A stretch of DNA of 64,000 nt from Yersinia rohdei ATCC 43380. GTDB taxonomy: Bacteria > Pseudomonadota > Gammaproteobacteria > Enterobacterales > Enterobacteriaceae. Of the stretch, positions 25,888 to 35,506 are shown one piece after another; position 1 is the stretch's first letter, and every line of letters begins with the position of its first letter. The position numbers and the translations under genes were made by a program. The notes under the pieces are model-generated. The model was not told the DNA's origin. It did no database searches and was given only the letters and a program-made list of their open reading frames with translations. Location of the stretch: the NCBI RefSeq assembly GCF_000173775.1, contig NZ_ACCD01000019.1, positions 1 to 64,000 of the forward strand. Direction: 5' to 3'.

Positions 25888-26492
25888 TGGAACAAATGAA
25901 TTACTTTTTCTTTTCCATGATAAATGCAACGCCGGCATCACCATCATGGATGATTTCTTTTGCGACTTTTATCGCGCGCGACGCCATTATGATTATCCCG
26001 GTGTTATTGGTGGGGATGTGGTTATGGGGGCCGAAAGCAACGATGGACATCCAGCGCACTGTGGTCGCCAAAGCGGCCATCGCGCTTGCTTTCTCTATGC
26101 TCTCAGCCGCCTGTATCGGGATGCTTATCCCGCATGACCGGCCTTTTGTCGTGGGTTTCGGTTATAATTTTCTACCCCATGCACCGGACAGTTCTTTCCC
26201 AAGTGATCACGGTACCGCAATATTTACCTTTGCCTTAGCCTTTGTTTTCTGGCACAAACTTTGGTCGGCGATCAGCATGATGATAGTGGCCGTCGCCATC
26301 GCGTGGTCACGTATTTATCTGGGGGTTCACTGGCCATTAGATATGGTGGGAGCCTTTTTGTTAGGCATTGTCGGTTGCCTGTTCGCACAGTTAGTGTGGA
26401 ATTTATTCGGGGATACACTCTCGAAGGGGATAATCCGCCTTTATCACCTAAGTTTTGCCATGCCTATCAGCAGAGGATGGGTCAGGAGCTAA
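25887..26492 (+). CDS. ybjG: Undecaprenyl-pyrophosphate phosphatase YbjG (BcrC type)
   Basis: 201 residues (E. coli 198). Recycles undecaprenyl pyrophosphate to the monophosphate carrier for cell-wall synthesis, acting at the periplasmic face. PAP2 motifs: HDRPFVVGFGYNF, SFPSDHGTAIFTF and WSRIYLGVHWPLDM. The N-terminal SMINATPASPSWMISFATFIARD and C-terminal SRGWVRS match YbjG closely. The start overlaps the preceding stop (TGATG), so it is coupled to the first PAP2 gene. Confidence 0.92.
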   Translation: MEQMNYFFFSMINATPASPSWMISFATFIARDAIMIIPVLLVGMWLWGPKATMDIQRTVVAKAAIALAFSMLSAACIGMLIPHDRPFVVGFGYNFLPHAPDSSFPSDHGTAIFTFALAFVFWHKLWSAISMMIVAVAIAWSRIYLGVHWPLDMVGAFLLGIVGCLFAQLVWNLFGDTLSKGIIRLYHLSFAMPISRGWVRS

Positions 26493-26698
26493 TTCCCCTT
26501 CATGTTACATTGCCGGTAAACTAAAAAGCCGGCAATCCCCTCCTTTAAAGTCTCAACGCTGTTTTAAACCTTTAAAATCATGAAATTACATTAAAAACAC
26601 TCATTTTTACTGTCTATCTTATAGCCACAAATGTAATAAAAATAACAAAATAAATTCTAAAACAGTTAATTTTGTGAGAATTGTCTTTGTTTTTTCTT

Positions 26699-26719
26699 TA
26701 TAATGTTATTATTATAACA
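26699..26719 (+). promoter_or_regulatory. deoC promoter -10 with candidate DeoR operator
   Basis: TATAAT (26699-26704) abuts a 16-bp near-palindrome TGTTATTATTATAACA (26704-26719), like the DeoR operator TGTTAGAATTCTAACA of E. coli. A TGTGA half-site upstream (26673) could belong to a CRP site but its partner half is poor. Confidence 0.6.
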
Positions 26720-26755
26720 ACATAACCACTTACAGATGAATAAAGGATAATAATT

Positions 26756-27427
26756 ATGACAATCAATTACGCTAACTACATTGACCATACCCTGCTGGCA
26801 ATGGATGCCACTGAAGCACAAATCATTAAGTTATGTGAAGAAGCCAAACAGAATAATTTCTATGCTGTATGTGTAAACTCTGGCTATGTCCCTGTCGCCG
26901 CACAGCAGTTAGCTGGCAGCCAGGTTAAGGTCTGTTCAGTCATTGGCTTCCCACTGGGTGCCGGTCTGACTGAAACAAAAGCCTTTGAAGCTCAAGCTGC
27001 AATCAAAGCAGGCGCACAAGAAATTGACATGGTTATCAACGTTGGTTGGTTAAAAAGCGGTAAAATTGATAACGTTAAAGCCGACATCAAAGCCGTGCGT
27101 GATAATTGCGCCGCTACACCGTTGAAGGTAATATTAGAAACCTGCTTACTTAGCGATGCGCAAATCGTACAAGTGTGTGAAATGTGCCGTGAGCTTGATG
27201 TCGCTTTTGTTAAAACCTCTACCGGTTTCAGCACCGGCGGCGCTAAAGAAGAACATGTGAAATTGATGCGCGCTACTGTCGGCCCGGTAATGGGCGTTAA
27301 AGCATCTGGTGCAGTGCGTGATAGAGCAACAGCAGAAACGATGATTAAGGCCGGAGCGACACGAATTGGTACCAGTTCTGGGGTGGCGATAGTGTCAGGC
27401 CAACAAGCATCCGCATCAAGCTACTAA
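26756..27427 (+). CDS. deoC: Deoxyribose-phosphate aldolase
   Basis: 223 residues, the short form of DeoC. Splits 2-deoxyribose 5-phosphate into acetaldehyde and glyceraldehyde 3-phosphate in deoxynucleoside catabolism. The Schiff-base lysine lies in [13 protein letters not shown] and the second catalytic lysine in [24 protein letters not shown] is the family signature. ATG at 26756 follows AAAGGATAATAATT. It stands apart from deoA, deoB and deoD (not in the window) but next to deoR. Confidence 0.95.
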   Translation: MTINYANYIDHTLLAMDATEAQIIKLCEEAKQNNFYAVCVNSGYVPVAAQQLAGSQVKVCSVIGFPLGAGLTETKAFEAQAAIKAGAQEIDMVINVGWLKSGKIDNVKADIKAVRDNCAATPLKVILETCLLSDAQIVQVCEMCRELDVAFVKTSTGFSTGGAKEEHVKLMRATVGPVMGVKASGAVRDRATAETMIKAGATRIGTSSGVAIVSGQQASASSY

Positions 27428-27434
27428 ATTATTG

Positions 27435-27458
27435 TAAGCCCGGTTATTGCCGGGCTTA
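27435..27458 (+). terminator. Terminator of deoC
   Basis: TAAGCCCGG and CCGGGCTTA with a 6-nt loop, 8 nt after the deoC stop, followed by an AT-rich tail. Confidence 0.7.
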
Positions 27459-27575
27459 ATTATTGCTATGTCCTGTTTTGCACCACTTTTGTTTTGTAAT
27501 GGCTTGTTTTATATCGCATAACAAGAAAAATGCTTATCATACATGGCCTTGAAAATAACTTGTCCGGGATGGCTT

Positions 27576-28340
27576 ATGGAAACTCGCCGCGCAGAACGAA
27601 TCAATAAACTTACTCAGGCCCTTAAGCGTTCCGATAAAATCCATCTAAAAGATGCCGCTAATCTGTTGCGTGTTTCAGAGATGACAATTCGGCGGGATCT
27701 CAGCGCCGAACCCACTGCCGTCATTTTGTTAGGCGGTTATGTGGTGCTGGATCCCAAAAGCAATAACGCCAATAACTATTTTGTTTCTGATCAGCAAGCC
27801 AAACAGGTGGAAGAAAAACGTCGAATTGGCCAGCTGGCAGCACGTCTTATTGCAGAAAATGACACCGTCTTTTTTGATTGCGGCACCACAATCCCTTCTA
27901 TCATTGACGAGATAGATGAAGAGCTGTCATTTACAGCCATTTGTTATTCCCTCAACACATTCCTTTCCTTACAAGACAAACCCAATTGCAAAGTGCTGCT
28001 GTGCGGGGGCGAATTCAAACCTAATAACTACATTTTCACCCCTATCGGCCAGCACCATGAGCTGGATAATGTCTGCCCGAACAAGGCCTTTATCTCTGCG
28101 GCAGGGGTTTCAGTGGAGTATGGCGCAACCTGTTTTAACTTTGACGAAATCTTACTGAAGCACCGTGCGTTGGCTAAATCTCAGCATAAAATTCTGGTGG
28201 CTGACCACAGTAAATTTGGCAAAATCAAACCGGCCAGTATCGGGGCGTTAACGCTCTTTGATGCGCTGGTCACTGACCGCCAACCTGATGATGAATTCAG
28301 CCAGTTCTTTTTGCAGCAGGGCATTAAAACTTACTATTAG
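27576..28340 (+). CDS. deoR: Deoxyribonucleoside repressor DeoR
   Basis: 254 residues (E. coli 252). Repressor of deo genes, released by deoxyribose 5-phosphate. The N-terminal DeoR helix-turn-helix is KIHLKDAANLLRVSEMTIRRDL; the DeoRC sensor domain includes FFDCGTTIPSIID and FISAAGVSVEYGATCFN. Start placed at the ATG of METRRAERI, which aligns with E. coli; an in-frame ATG 11 codons upstream (27543) has no counterpart. It lies 148 bp after deoC on the same strand, separated by a terminator. Confidence 0.9.
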   Translation: METRRAERINKLTQALKRSDKIHLKDAANLLRVSEMTIRRDLSAEPTAVILLGGYVVLDPKSNNANNYFVSDQQAKQVEEKRRIGQLAARLIAENDTVFFDCGTTIPSIIDEIDEELSFTAICYSLNTFLSLQDKPNCKVLLCGGEFKPNNYIFTPIGQHHELDNVCPNKAFISAAGVSVEYGATCFNFDEILLKHRALAKSQHKILVADHSKFGKIKPASIGALTLFDALVTDRQPDDEFSQFFLQQGIKTYY

Positions 28341-29485
28341 AGCGCCCCCTCCCCGACTGACTCTTCCTCTTGCTGATAGAGATGCTGATATTGTGCATCT
28401 CTATCTCTATGGCCAAGACCTTGCCCACTCAATGACTCAGTCATGCCTTGGCCGCTAACCGACCCCATTGACCTTGATTTAATAGCAAAAATCCTAACAC
28501 TGTAAATAGCAGATGGGTCATCCCCGGCAGGTATTATCTAAAATATGTATTATATTTAAGCGAAACAAATAACCACTATTAATTTATGGATAAATATTTT
28601 TATTAATCCATAAAAAACTTAAAACACAATTTCATTATTAAATGAAACCTTTTTGGACAACTGAACTTAAGATGAATTGATTTAACATTTAGTGCATTTT
28701 TAATACAATCAAGTAAAAGAATAGCGTTAATTTATTGTCTGACAAATTGTCGTCGGTAAATATTCATATGACAAATAAGGTAAAAAACAACAAAGACAGG
28801 TTGTTAAACCATTTATAAACCACAATTGAATTTTTATCTAAAATCTTATTTTACGGTTTATATTGCTGCACCCCAAGAACTTAACCCCAATCAAGAATAA
28901 AAATAAAATACATAAATATCATCTAGTTACGTTAATTTCATTATTATGAATTAATGATATCAATCAACAAAACAGTGAAAAAAACGATTTTAACTAGATT
29001 CATGAACAAGGTTAAAATATATTGCCGCCAATAAAAAAGGGGTAGAGAATTTCATTGTTTATTTATTAATCAATGCAAATTATATATTTTCACCACCTTT
29101 ATTGATAATAAAAACACATTCATGCAACAAACAGTTGTAAATTCACAACAAGTCATCAAGAACGATTTTATTGGGCAATTGAGAGCAGGATCACGGTACT
29201 TTTCACTGCAAATAAGTACATTTACACCAGCAAAAACTACCACCAAGACAATAACAATAAAAATATCCGATAACACATATCCACCCCTTAATATCGGTCA
29301 AATTTTGCACTTTACCTTTTAGGTACCACACACGAATACGGCACCAATGTAATAACCAGGGCACACATTTTAAACAAATCGTTTTGACTGAATTGTTCAC
29401 CTGATAATGTCGCTAAATAAAGCATTACAGGCACCAGACTTTCGGCTCTTAATTTTAAATTAACGTGTTCAATACGGAGATTTTT
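28341..29485. other. Long AT-rich region upstream of sdaC
   Basis: About 1.1 kb. Bases 28341-28470 hold GC-rich repeat-like sequence after deoR (AGAGCGCCCCC, CCCCGACTGACTC) related to the 32.4-, 49.8- and 55.7-kb repeats. The rest is AT-rich with no convincing gene; one short minus-strand frame is listed separately. The length suggests a complex sdaC control region. Confidence 0.5.
29070..29276 (-). CDS. Possible small membrane protein, 68 aa
   Basis: GTG start at 29276 preceded by AAGGGG. Residues 4-23 are a strongly hydrophobic segment (FIVIVLVVVFAGVNVLIC), followed by a short polar part and three cysteines (residues 43-51). The plan is that of a single-pass small membrane protein, but I recognise no family and AT-rich sequence yields such frames by chance. 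Confidence 0.2.
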   Translation of the reverse strand: MLSDIFIVIVLVVVFAGVNVLICSEKYRDPALNCPIKSFLMTCCEFTTVCCMNVFLLSIKVVKIYNLH

Positions 29486-30781
29486 ATGGACACTACTCAA
29501 GCGGGCACTATTGCCTCCACGGGAAATACTTCAACAAGCACATGGCGTAAGAGTGACACCATGTGGATGCTGGGGCTGTACGGCACCGCAATCGGTGCTG
29601 GCGTCTTGTTCCTGCCAATCAATGCCGGTATCGGCGGTCTTCTGCCTCTTATCGTTATGGCTATCATTGCTTTCCCGATGACCTTCTATGCACACCGCGG
29701 TCTGTGCCGTTTTGTGTTGTCAGGTAAAAATCCGGGCGAAGATATCACTGAAGTGGTTGAAGAGCATTTTGGTCAGGGCGCTGGTAAACTGATTACCCTG
29801 CTTTACTTCTTCGCTATCTACCCTATTTTATTGGTCTACAGTGTGGCGATTACCAATACTGTTGATAGCTTTATTACCCACCAGATGCATCTGCCCTCTC
29901 CACCACGTGCCATCTTGTCACTGATCCTCATCATCGGCTTGATGACTATCGTGCGTTTTGGTGAGCATGCCATTGTGAAAGCAATGAGTATTCTGGTGTT
30001 CCCATTTGTTGCTGTGCTGATGCTGTTGGCGGTCTATCTGATCCCTAACTGGTCAGGGGCAATATTTGAAAATGTCTCTATGGATGGCAATGGCACGGGT
30101 AGCGGCCTGTGGATGACGCTGTGGCTGGTGATTCCGGTGATGGTGTTCTCATTCAACCACTCCCCGATTATCTCTGCCTTTGCAGTCGCAAAACGTGAAG
30201 AATACGGTGTTGAAGCTGAGAAAAAATGCTCTCGCATTTTGGCTTTTGCCCACATCATGATGGTTGTTACTGTCATGTTCTTCGTATTTAGCTGTGTATT
30301 AAGCTTGTCTCCGGCAGACCTGGCCGAAGCAAAAAGCCAAAATATCTCTATTCTGTCTTACCTGGCTAACCATTTTAATACGCCGATGATTGCCTACATG
30401 GCACCGGTCATTGCCTTTATCGCTATCACCAAATCTTTCCTCGGCCATTACCTTGGCGCACGTGAAGGCTTTAATGGCATGATGATCAAGTCTTTGCGCA
30501 GCAAAGGCAAACCTATCAATCATGACAAACTGAACCGCATTACTGCACTGTTTATGCTGGTCACCACCTGGATAGTTGCAACCATGAACCCAAGCATTTT
30601 GGGCATGATTGAAACATTGGGCGGCCCAATCATCGCGATGTTGTTATTCCTGATGCCAATGTATGCAATCCATAAAGTGCCAGCGATGCGTAAATACAGC
30701 GGCAGCATCAGCAACGTATTCGTGGTCATCATGGGTCTGATTGCTATCTCTGCAATCTTGTTCAGCCTGTTCGGTAAATAA
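29486..30781 (+). CDS. sdaC: L-serine transporter SdaC
   Basis: 431 residues from ATG at 29486 ([11 protein letters not shown]), which aligns with E. coli SdaC and follows GGAG; the frame is open 7 codons upstream. Eleven membrane segments of the HAAAP family. It imports serine by proton symport. [33 protein letters not shown] and the C-terminal [20 protein letters not shown] region are near-identical to E. coli. It precedes sdaB by 144 bp, giving uptake plus degradation of serine. Confidence 0.95.
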   Translation: MDTTQAGTIASTGNTSTSTWRKSDTMWMLGLYGTAIGAGVLFLPINAGIGGLLPLIVMAIIAFPMTFYAHRGLCRFVLSGKNPGEDITEVVEEHFGQGAGKLITLLYFFAIYPILLVYSVAITNTVDSFITHQMHLPSPPRAILSLILIIGLMTIVRFGEHAIVKAMSILVFPFVAVLMLLAVYLIPNWSGAIFENVSMDGNGTGSGLWMTLWLVIPVMVFSFNHSPIISAFAVAKREEYGVEAEKKCSRILAFAHIMMVVTVMFFVFSCVLSLSPADLAEAKSQNISILSYLANHFNTPMIAYMAPVIAFIAITKSFLGHYLGAREGFNGMMIKSLRSKGKPINHDKLNRITALFMLVTTWIVATMNPSILGMIETLGGPIIAMLLFLMPMYAIHKVPAMRKYSGSISNVFVVIMGLIAISAILFSLFGK

Positions 30782-30784
30782 TTC

Positions 30785-30869
30785 TGAGGCTAACCCTTTC
30801 CAACGGTTAGCCCATGACCCTTTTCTGATGGTGTAATTGCTTCAAAAGCCGGTGCGTCCGCGCCGGCTC
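30785..30869 (+). other. Two stem-loops between sdaC and sdaB
   Basis: GGCTAACC/GGTTAGCC starts just after the sdaC stop, and AGCCGG/CCGGCT follows at about 30848-30869. Neither has a proper T-run, so they may be mRNA-stabilising or partial attenuators in an sdaCB operon. Confidence 0.45.
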
Positions 30870-30925
30870 TCTTATCCACGGCAATGTAAATACTTTAATA
30901 ATTAGAACCTTTCAGAGGCTAATAT

Positions 30926-32293
30926 ATGGTCAGCGTTTTTGACATTTTCAAGATTGGTATTGGGCCATCCAGCTCCCATACTGTTGGCCCAATGAAAGCG
31001 GGCAAACTGTTTACCGATGACTTAATCACCCTAGGGCACCTTGCTGCCGTCACCCGAATTGCTGTTGATGTTTATGGCTCTTTATCTCTTACCGGTAAAG
31101 GGCACCATACCGATATTGCCATCATCATGGGTCTGGCCGGGAATTTGCCGGATACCGTTAATATTGATGCCATCGCCGGGTTTATCCGCGATGTAGAATT
31201 GCGCCAACGCCTACTGCTGGCTAATGGCAGCCACGAAGTTGACTTCCCCACCAGCGGCGGAATGAACTTCCATGAAACCAATTTACCGCTGCACGAAAAT
31301 GGCATGTCCATCAGCGCCTATGCGGGTGACTTGTGTCTTTTCAGCAAAACCTATTACTCCATCGGCGGCGGGTTTATTGTTGATGAAGCACAATTTGGTC
31401 AGCAAGATAGCCATGCGGTTTCTGTACCTTATCCTTTTAACTCCGCCCAAGATTTGCAAAAACACTGTAAAGAAACCGGCTTATCTTTATCCGGTTTAGT
31501 GATGCAAAATGAGCTAGCTTTACACAGCAAAGCCGAAATCAGCGCGCACTTTGCCGCCATTTGGGAAGTGATGCAGGCCGGCATTGAACGCGGCATTAAC
31601 ACTGAGGGGCTGTTGCCCGGCCCCATGAGAATTCCTCGTCGAGCCGCTGCCTTGCGCCGTCTGCTGGTCACCACAGATAAGCATAATGCAGATCCGATGA
31701 TGGTGGTGGATTGGATAAACATGTATGCCTTAGCCGTTAACGAAGAGAATGCGGCAGGCGGACGAGTCGTGACAGCACCGACCAATGGGGCCTGTGGCAT
31801 TATCCCTGCGGTGTTAGCTTACTACGATAAATTTATTCGCCCAGTGAATGAAAACTCCTACAGCCGCTATTTCCTTGTCTCTGGCGTAATTGGCGCTTTG
31901 TATAAAATGAACGCATCCATTTCTGGCGCAGAAGTGGGCTGTCAGGGAGAAGTGGGCGTGGCCTGTTCAATGGCAGCGGCCGGTTTGGCTGAACTCATGG
32001 GCGGCAGCCCGGCTCAGGTTTGTATCGCGGCTGAAATCGCCATGGAACATAATCTGGGGCTAACCTGTGATCCTGTTGCGGGGCAAGTTCAAGTTCCTTG
32101 CATTGAACGTAATGCCATTTCTGCCGTGCAGGCGGTTAACTCAGCCCGTATGGCATTACGTCGCACCAGTGAGCCAAGTGTCTGTCTGGATAAAGTCATC
32201 GAAACCATGTATGAAACCGGTAAAGATATGAACTCAAAATACCGCGAAACCTCTCGCGGCGGTCTGGCAATCAAGATAGTGGCCTGCAACTGA
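30926..32293 (+). CDS. sdaB: L-serine dehydratase (deaminase), Fe-S type
   Basis: 455 residues, the E. coli SdaB length. Converts L-serine to pyruvate and ammonia using a [4Fe-4S] cluster. N-terminal SDH_beta domain (VFDIFKIGIGPSSSHTVGPMKAG) fused to the SDH_alpha domain (about 185-455), with GACGIIPAVLAYYDKF, CQGEVGVACSMAAAGLAEL and GLTCDPVAGQVQVPC carrying the cluster cysteines. Adjacency to sdaC makes it sdaB rather than sdaA. Confidence 0.93.
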   Translation: MVSVFDIFKIGIGPSSSHTVGPMKAGKLFTDDLITLGHLAAVTRIAVDVYGSLSLTGKGHHTDIAIIMGLAGNLPDTVNIDAIAGFIRDVELRQRLLLANGSHEVDFPTSGGMNFHETNLPLHENGMSISAYAGDLCLFSKTYYSIGGGFIVDEAQFGQQDSHAVSVPYPFNSAQDLQKHCKETGLSLSGLVMQNELALHSKAEISAHFAAIWEVMQAGIERGINTEGLLPGPMRIPRRAAALRRLLVTTDKHNADPMMVVDWINMYALAVNEENAAGGRVVTAPTNGACGIIPAVLAYYDKFIRPVNENSYSRYFLVSGVIGALYKMNASISGAEVGCQGEVGVACSMAAAGLAELMGGSPAQVCIAAEIAMEHNLGLTCDPVAGQVQVPCIERNAISAVQAVNSARMALRRTSEPSVCLDKVIETMYETGKDMNSKYRETSRGGLAIKIVACN

Positions 32294-32391
32294 TTTATCG
32301 CAGTGATAATAAAAGGGCAGCGCTGACAACATTGATTAGCGGGAAAGGTGCCGACTGGGTCACTATTGGTTAGTAAATAATCAGTGGCCTA

Positions 32392-32431
32392 AGTGGCCGG
32401 AGCGCCCCCAAGTGCAGCCGCCCCGACTAAC
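32392..32431. repeat. REP-like intergenic repeat, copy 1
   Basis: TGGCCGGAGCGCC, a short variable stretch, then CGCCCCGACTAACTC. The same two blocks occur at 49801 and 55712, always between genes. Not part of the ERIC family. Confidence 0.55.
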
Positions 32432-32459
32432 TCAGAACTAAACATATCGGTTTGTTATC

Positions 32460-32494
32460 AAATTTAAGGCGACTATCACGTCGCCCTTAAATTT
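32460..32494. terminator. Bidirectional hairpin between sdaB and dacC
   Basis: AAATTTAAGGCGAC and GTCGCCCTTAAATTT form a long stem (one bulged C) whose A/T ends can serve as U-tracts in both directions. It touches the dacC stop codon. Confidence 0.65.
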
Positions 32495-33698
32495 AGCCCA
32501 ATATTCCACCAAACCACTGGCTAAACTTCATCATCACAAAGTCCCACATGCGACTAAAGAAACCGCCCTCTTTGACTTCGTTTAACACCACCAGCGGGCG
32601 CTGTTCAATCGTTTTACCGTCAAGCTGGAAATCAATGGTGCCCACCACCTGATGCTTCGCCAATGGCGCGCGCAATTCAGTTTGATCCAACTTATAGCTG
32701 GCTTTCAGATTTTTCATCTGCCCTTTCGGGATAGTGACAGCCGCATCCTGCGCGACGCCAAGCTCTACCTGCCCGGTATCACCAAACCACACTTTCTGAG
32801 TGACAAAAGGATTCGCGGCTTTAATTGGCACCACGGTTTCATAGAAACGAAAGCCCCAAGTTAGGAGTTTCTCACTCTCGCTAAAACGCACTCTGTCACT
32901 TGGCGCACCCAACACCACCGAGATCAACCGCATCGGCCCATCAGTAGCAGAAGCCACCAGATTATGCCCGGCCCCAGTGGTAAAACCGGTTTTCATGCCA
33001 TCAACATTAATATTTGTGCTCCATAACAGACGGTTACGGTTGATTTGGCGAATTTTATTAAAGGTGAATTCTTTCTCTTTATGCAGCGCATATTCTTCCG
33101 GCACATCGCGGATAAGCGCTTGCCCCAATACCGCCATATCCCGCGCAGTACTGTATTGCCCCGGTGCATCCAGGCCATGAACTGTCATAAAATGCGTGTT
33201 ATCCAGACCCAGCGCTTTGGCATAATTGTTCATTAAGCCCACAAAGCTATCCTGGCTTCCGGCAATATAATCCGCCAGTGCGATACTGGCATCATTACCT
33301 GACTGAATAACAATTCCTTTATTTAAATCGGACAATTTCACCTGATCGCCCGGTTTCAAAAACATCAGTGAGGAGCCGCGTAATGCGGGGTTACCGGTGG
33401 CCCAAGCATCTTTGCCAACGGTCACTAAATCATCCGGGTGGACTTTACCCGCTTTAATCGCCTGCCCAATCACATAGCTGGACATGATTTTTGTCAAGCT
33501 GGCGGGGTCAAGGCGCTGGTCACTGTTGCCTTCCGTCAGCACTTTCCCACTGTTGTAATCCATCAAAACATAGGCTTTAGCTTCTATTGAAGGCGCAGCC
33601 GGAGCATCAGCCGCATAAGCGGCGGGCAGAGCCAAAAGCAATAAACCGGCACTGAAAGTCAATTTTTTTAGTTTAAACGGGAGGATAAATTTCATCAT
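32493..33698 (-). CDS. dacC: D-alanyl-D-alanine carboxypeptidase DacC (PBP6)
   Basis: 401 residues from ATG at 33698 ([12 protein letters not shown]), the first ATG in a frame that opens with TTG 8 codons earlier. Signal peptide about 1-30 (ending AYAADA). Removes the terminal D-Ala from peptidoglycan pentapeptides in the periplasm. Serine-protease-like PBP motifs: SLTK, SGN and [11 protein letters not shown]. The PBP5_C domain (about 290-380) and the C-terminal amphipathic anchor [16 protein letters not shown] are intact. Confidence 0.93.
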   Translation of the reverse strand: MMKFILPFKLKKLTFSAGLLLLALPAAYAADAPAAPSIEAKAYVLMDYNSGKVLTEGNSDQRLDPASLTKIMSSYVIGQAIKAGKVHPDDLVTVGKDAWATGNPALRGSSLMFLKPGDQVKLSDLNKGIVIQSGNDASIALADYIAGSQDSFVGLMNNYAKALGLDNTHFMTVHGLDAPGQYSTARDMAVLGQALIRDVPEEYALHKEKEFTFNKIRQINRNRLLWSTNINVDGMKTGFTTGAGHNLVASATDGPMRLISVVLGAPSDRVRFSESEKLLTWGFRFYETVVPIKAANPFVTQKVWFGDTGQVELGVAQDAAVTIPKGQMKNLKASYKLDQTELRAPLAKHQVVGTIDFQLDGKTIEQRPLVVLNEVKEGGFFSRMWDFVMMKFSQWFGGILG

Positions 33699-33927
33699 GA
33701 GGTCGCCAGAGTATCCTTGCAAATAATCGGAGTTAAGTGGTATTCCCAGAATACATCACCGCCCAATTAGCGAATGGGTAACGTCTTTTCATTGATACTG
33801 AAATAGTAGCTTAGTCATATTTCAGTGCGCTTTCTAAATTTATCCCATTGCGGTGTCAATTGGGCATAGTTTTACCTTTTTTTTGTAAAGACGCCGCTTT
33901 TCAATGAATCCTGATGGCTATACGGCT

Positions 33928-33975
33928 AAGCGTCTTACTGTCTAAACACCCCGACACCTAAGCATCCAAACGTCT
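33928..33975. promoter_or_regulatory. Six contiguous 8-bp units resembling MetJ boxes
   Basis: Cut into 8-mers the stretch reads AAGCGTCT, TACTGTCT, AAACACCC, CGACACCT, AAGCATCC, AAACGTCT against the met box AGACGTCT, matching 4-7 of 8 positions. It lies about 140-185 bp before the cystathionine beta-synthase start. MetJ control is an inference from the 8-bp phasing. Confidence 0.35.
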
Positions 33976-33987
33976 AAAAATCACCAT

Positions 33988-34010
33988 TTATATTCCAAAA
34001 AGGAATATAA
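33988..34010. promoter_or_regulatory. Perfect inverted repeat before the CBS operon
   Basis: TTATATTCC, 5 A, GGAATATAA: a 9-bp perfect dyad about 105 bp upstream of the CBS start. It has the shape of a LysR-type regulator site (CysB, Cbl or similar), which would suit a sulfur-regulated operon. Confidence 0.5.
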
Positions 34011-34113
34011 GAGGGTTATTTGTTCTTTTTAGTGCCTAAGTCGCTGGCGCTATTATCCCGCCATAGGTTGTTAACCGAAGCTCTCTGTTAACTCAATTTT
34101 ATTGGAGCAAATA

Positions 34114-35481
34114 ATGGCTATCCCACGTTCGGTGCTGTCTCTTATCGGCCACACTCCCCTGCTGGAACTGACCCGTTTTGATACCGGCCCGTGCCAATTG
34201 TTTGTGAAGTTGGAAAATCAAAATCCCGGTGGTTCGATTAAAGACCGCGTCGCGCTTTCCATGATTGAGCAGGCGGAGCAAGATGGCCTGCTGCAACCCG
34301 GTGGCACCATTATTGAAGCCACTGCGGGTAATACCGGCCTTGGCTTAGCATTAGTTGCGGCGCTAAAAGGCTACAAGTTGGTTTTAGTGGTGCCGGACAA
34401 AATGAGCCAGGAGAAAATTTTCCACCTGCGGGCGCTCGGCGCACAAGTACTGCTGACCCGCTCGGATGTGGGCAAGGGGCATCCGGCCTATTATCAGGAT
34501 TATGCCTTGCGTTTGGCGCAGGAAATACCTGGCGCTTTCTATATTGACCAGTTCAATAACCCGGCGAATCCAGCGGCGCATCGGACATCAACCGGCCCAG
34601 AGCTATGGCAACAGATGGGGGAGAAAATCGATGCCATTGTGGTCGGGGTTGGCTCCAGCGGCACCTTGAGCGGGTTGAGCCAATATTTTGCATCCGTGTC
34701 ACCAGAGACCGAGTTTGTCCTGGCTGATCCGGCAGGTTCCATTCTGGCAGATTATGTCGACAGCGCGCAGCTAAATGATGCCGGCAGTTGGTTAGTCGAA
34801 GGAATTGGTGAGGATTTTATCCCCCCGCTTAGTAATTTTTCTCAAGTAAAAAAATCCTATCGCATTGATGATGCTGAAGCTTTCCGCACCGCACGCACCC
34901 TGTTACGCGAAGAAGGCGTGCTGGCGGGTTCATCAACCGGCACCTTACTGGCCGCCGCCTTACGCTATTGCCGCGAGCAAACCACCGCCAAACGGGTGGT
35001 GACCTTTGTTTGCGATAGCGGCAATAAATACCTGTCTAAAATGTTCAATGACTACTGGCTACTGGAACAAGGTTTATTGAGCAAACCGCAACATGGCGAT
35101 TTACGCGATTTCATCACTTATAGCCATCAGGATGGCGCTACTGTTTCCGTCTCGCCGCAGGATACGTTGGCCGTCGCTCATGCCCGCATGCGCTTGTATG
35201 ACATTTCACAGTTACCGGTATTAGAGGGCGAAAAGGTGGTCGGGCTTATCGATGAATGGGATTTGCTGAATGCCGTGCAAGCCGATGCCAGCCATTTCAC
35301 ATTACCGGTCAGTAGCGCCATGACCGCTCAGGTCAACACACTACCCAAAGAGGCGGATTACCGCGCGCTGCTGGCCACATTTAATGAAGGCCATGTGGCG
35401 GTGATATTGGATGGAGAACATTTTCTCGGCCTGATTACCCGCACTGATGTATTGAATTCCTGGCGTCACAAGCTGGCTTAA
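34114..35481 (+). CDS. Cystathionine beta-synthase
   Basis: 455 residues from ATG at 34114 (MAIPRSVLSLIGHTPLLEL); a TTG 4 codons upstream lies inside the ribosome site TTGGAGCAA. Condenses homocysteine and serine to cystathionine, the first step of reverse transsulfuration. Fold-type II PLP core (1-325) with the PLP lysine in NPGGSIKDRV, the phosphate loop in TAGNTGLGLA and GSSGTLSG. Two CBS domains at about 345-455 (SPQDTLAVAHARM..., PVSSAMTAQVNTL...), which bind adenosyl ligands in related enzymes. Cysteine synthases CysK/CysM lack the CBS tail. Followed by the lyase gene after 25 bp. E. coli K-12 has no equivalent. Confidence 0.9.
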   Translation: MAIPRSVLSLIGHTPLLELTRFDTGPCQLFVKLENQNPGGSIKDRVALSMIEQAEQDGLLQPGGTIIEATAGNTGLGLALVAALKGYKLVLVVPDKMSQEKIFHLRALGAQVLLTRSDVGKGHPAYYQDYALRLAQEIPGAFYIDQFNNPANPAAHRTSTGPELWQQMGEKIDAIVVGVGSSGTLSGLSQYFASVSPETEFVLADPAGSILADYVDSAQLNDAGSWLVEGIGEDFIPPLSNFSQVKKSYRIDDAEAFRTARTLLREEGVLAGSSTGTLLAAALRYCREQTTAKRVVTFVCDSGNKYLSKMFNDYWLLEQGLLSKPQHGDLRDFITYSHQDGATVSVSPQDTLAVAHARMRLYDISQLPVLEGEKVVGLIDEWDLLNAVQADASHFTLPVSSAMTAQVNTLPKEADYRALLATFNEGHVAVILDGEHFLGLITRTDVLNSWRHKLA

Positions 35482-35506
35482 CCTTCTCTTATTAAGGATT
35501 TTTATT

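Noticed and set aside
26673-26688. CRP site upstream of deoC
   Set aside because: Only the first half (TGTGA) is good; the second half reads TCTTT.
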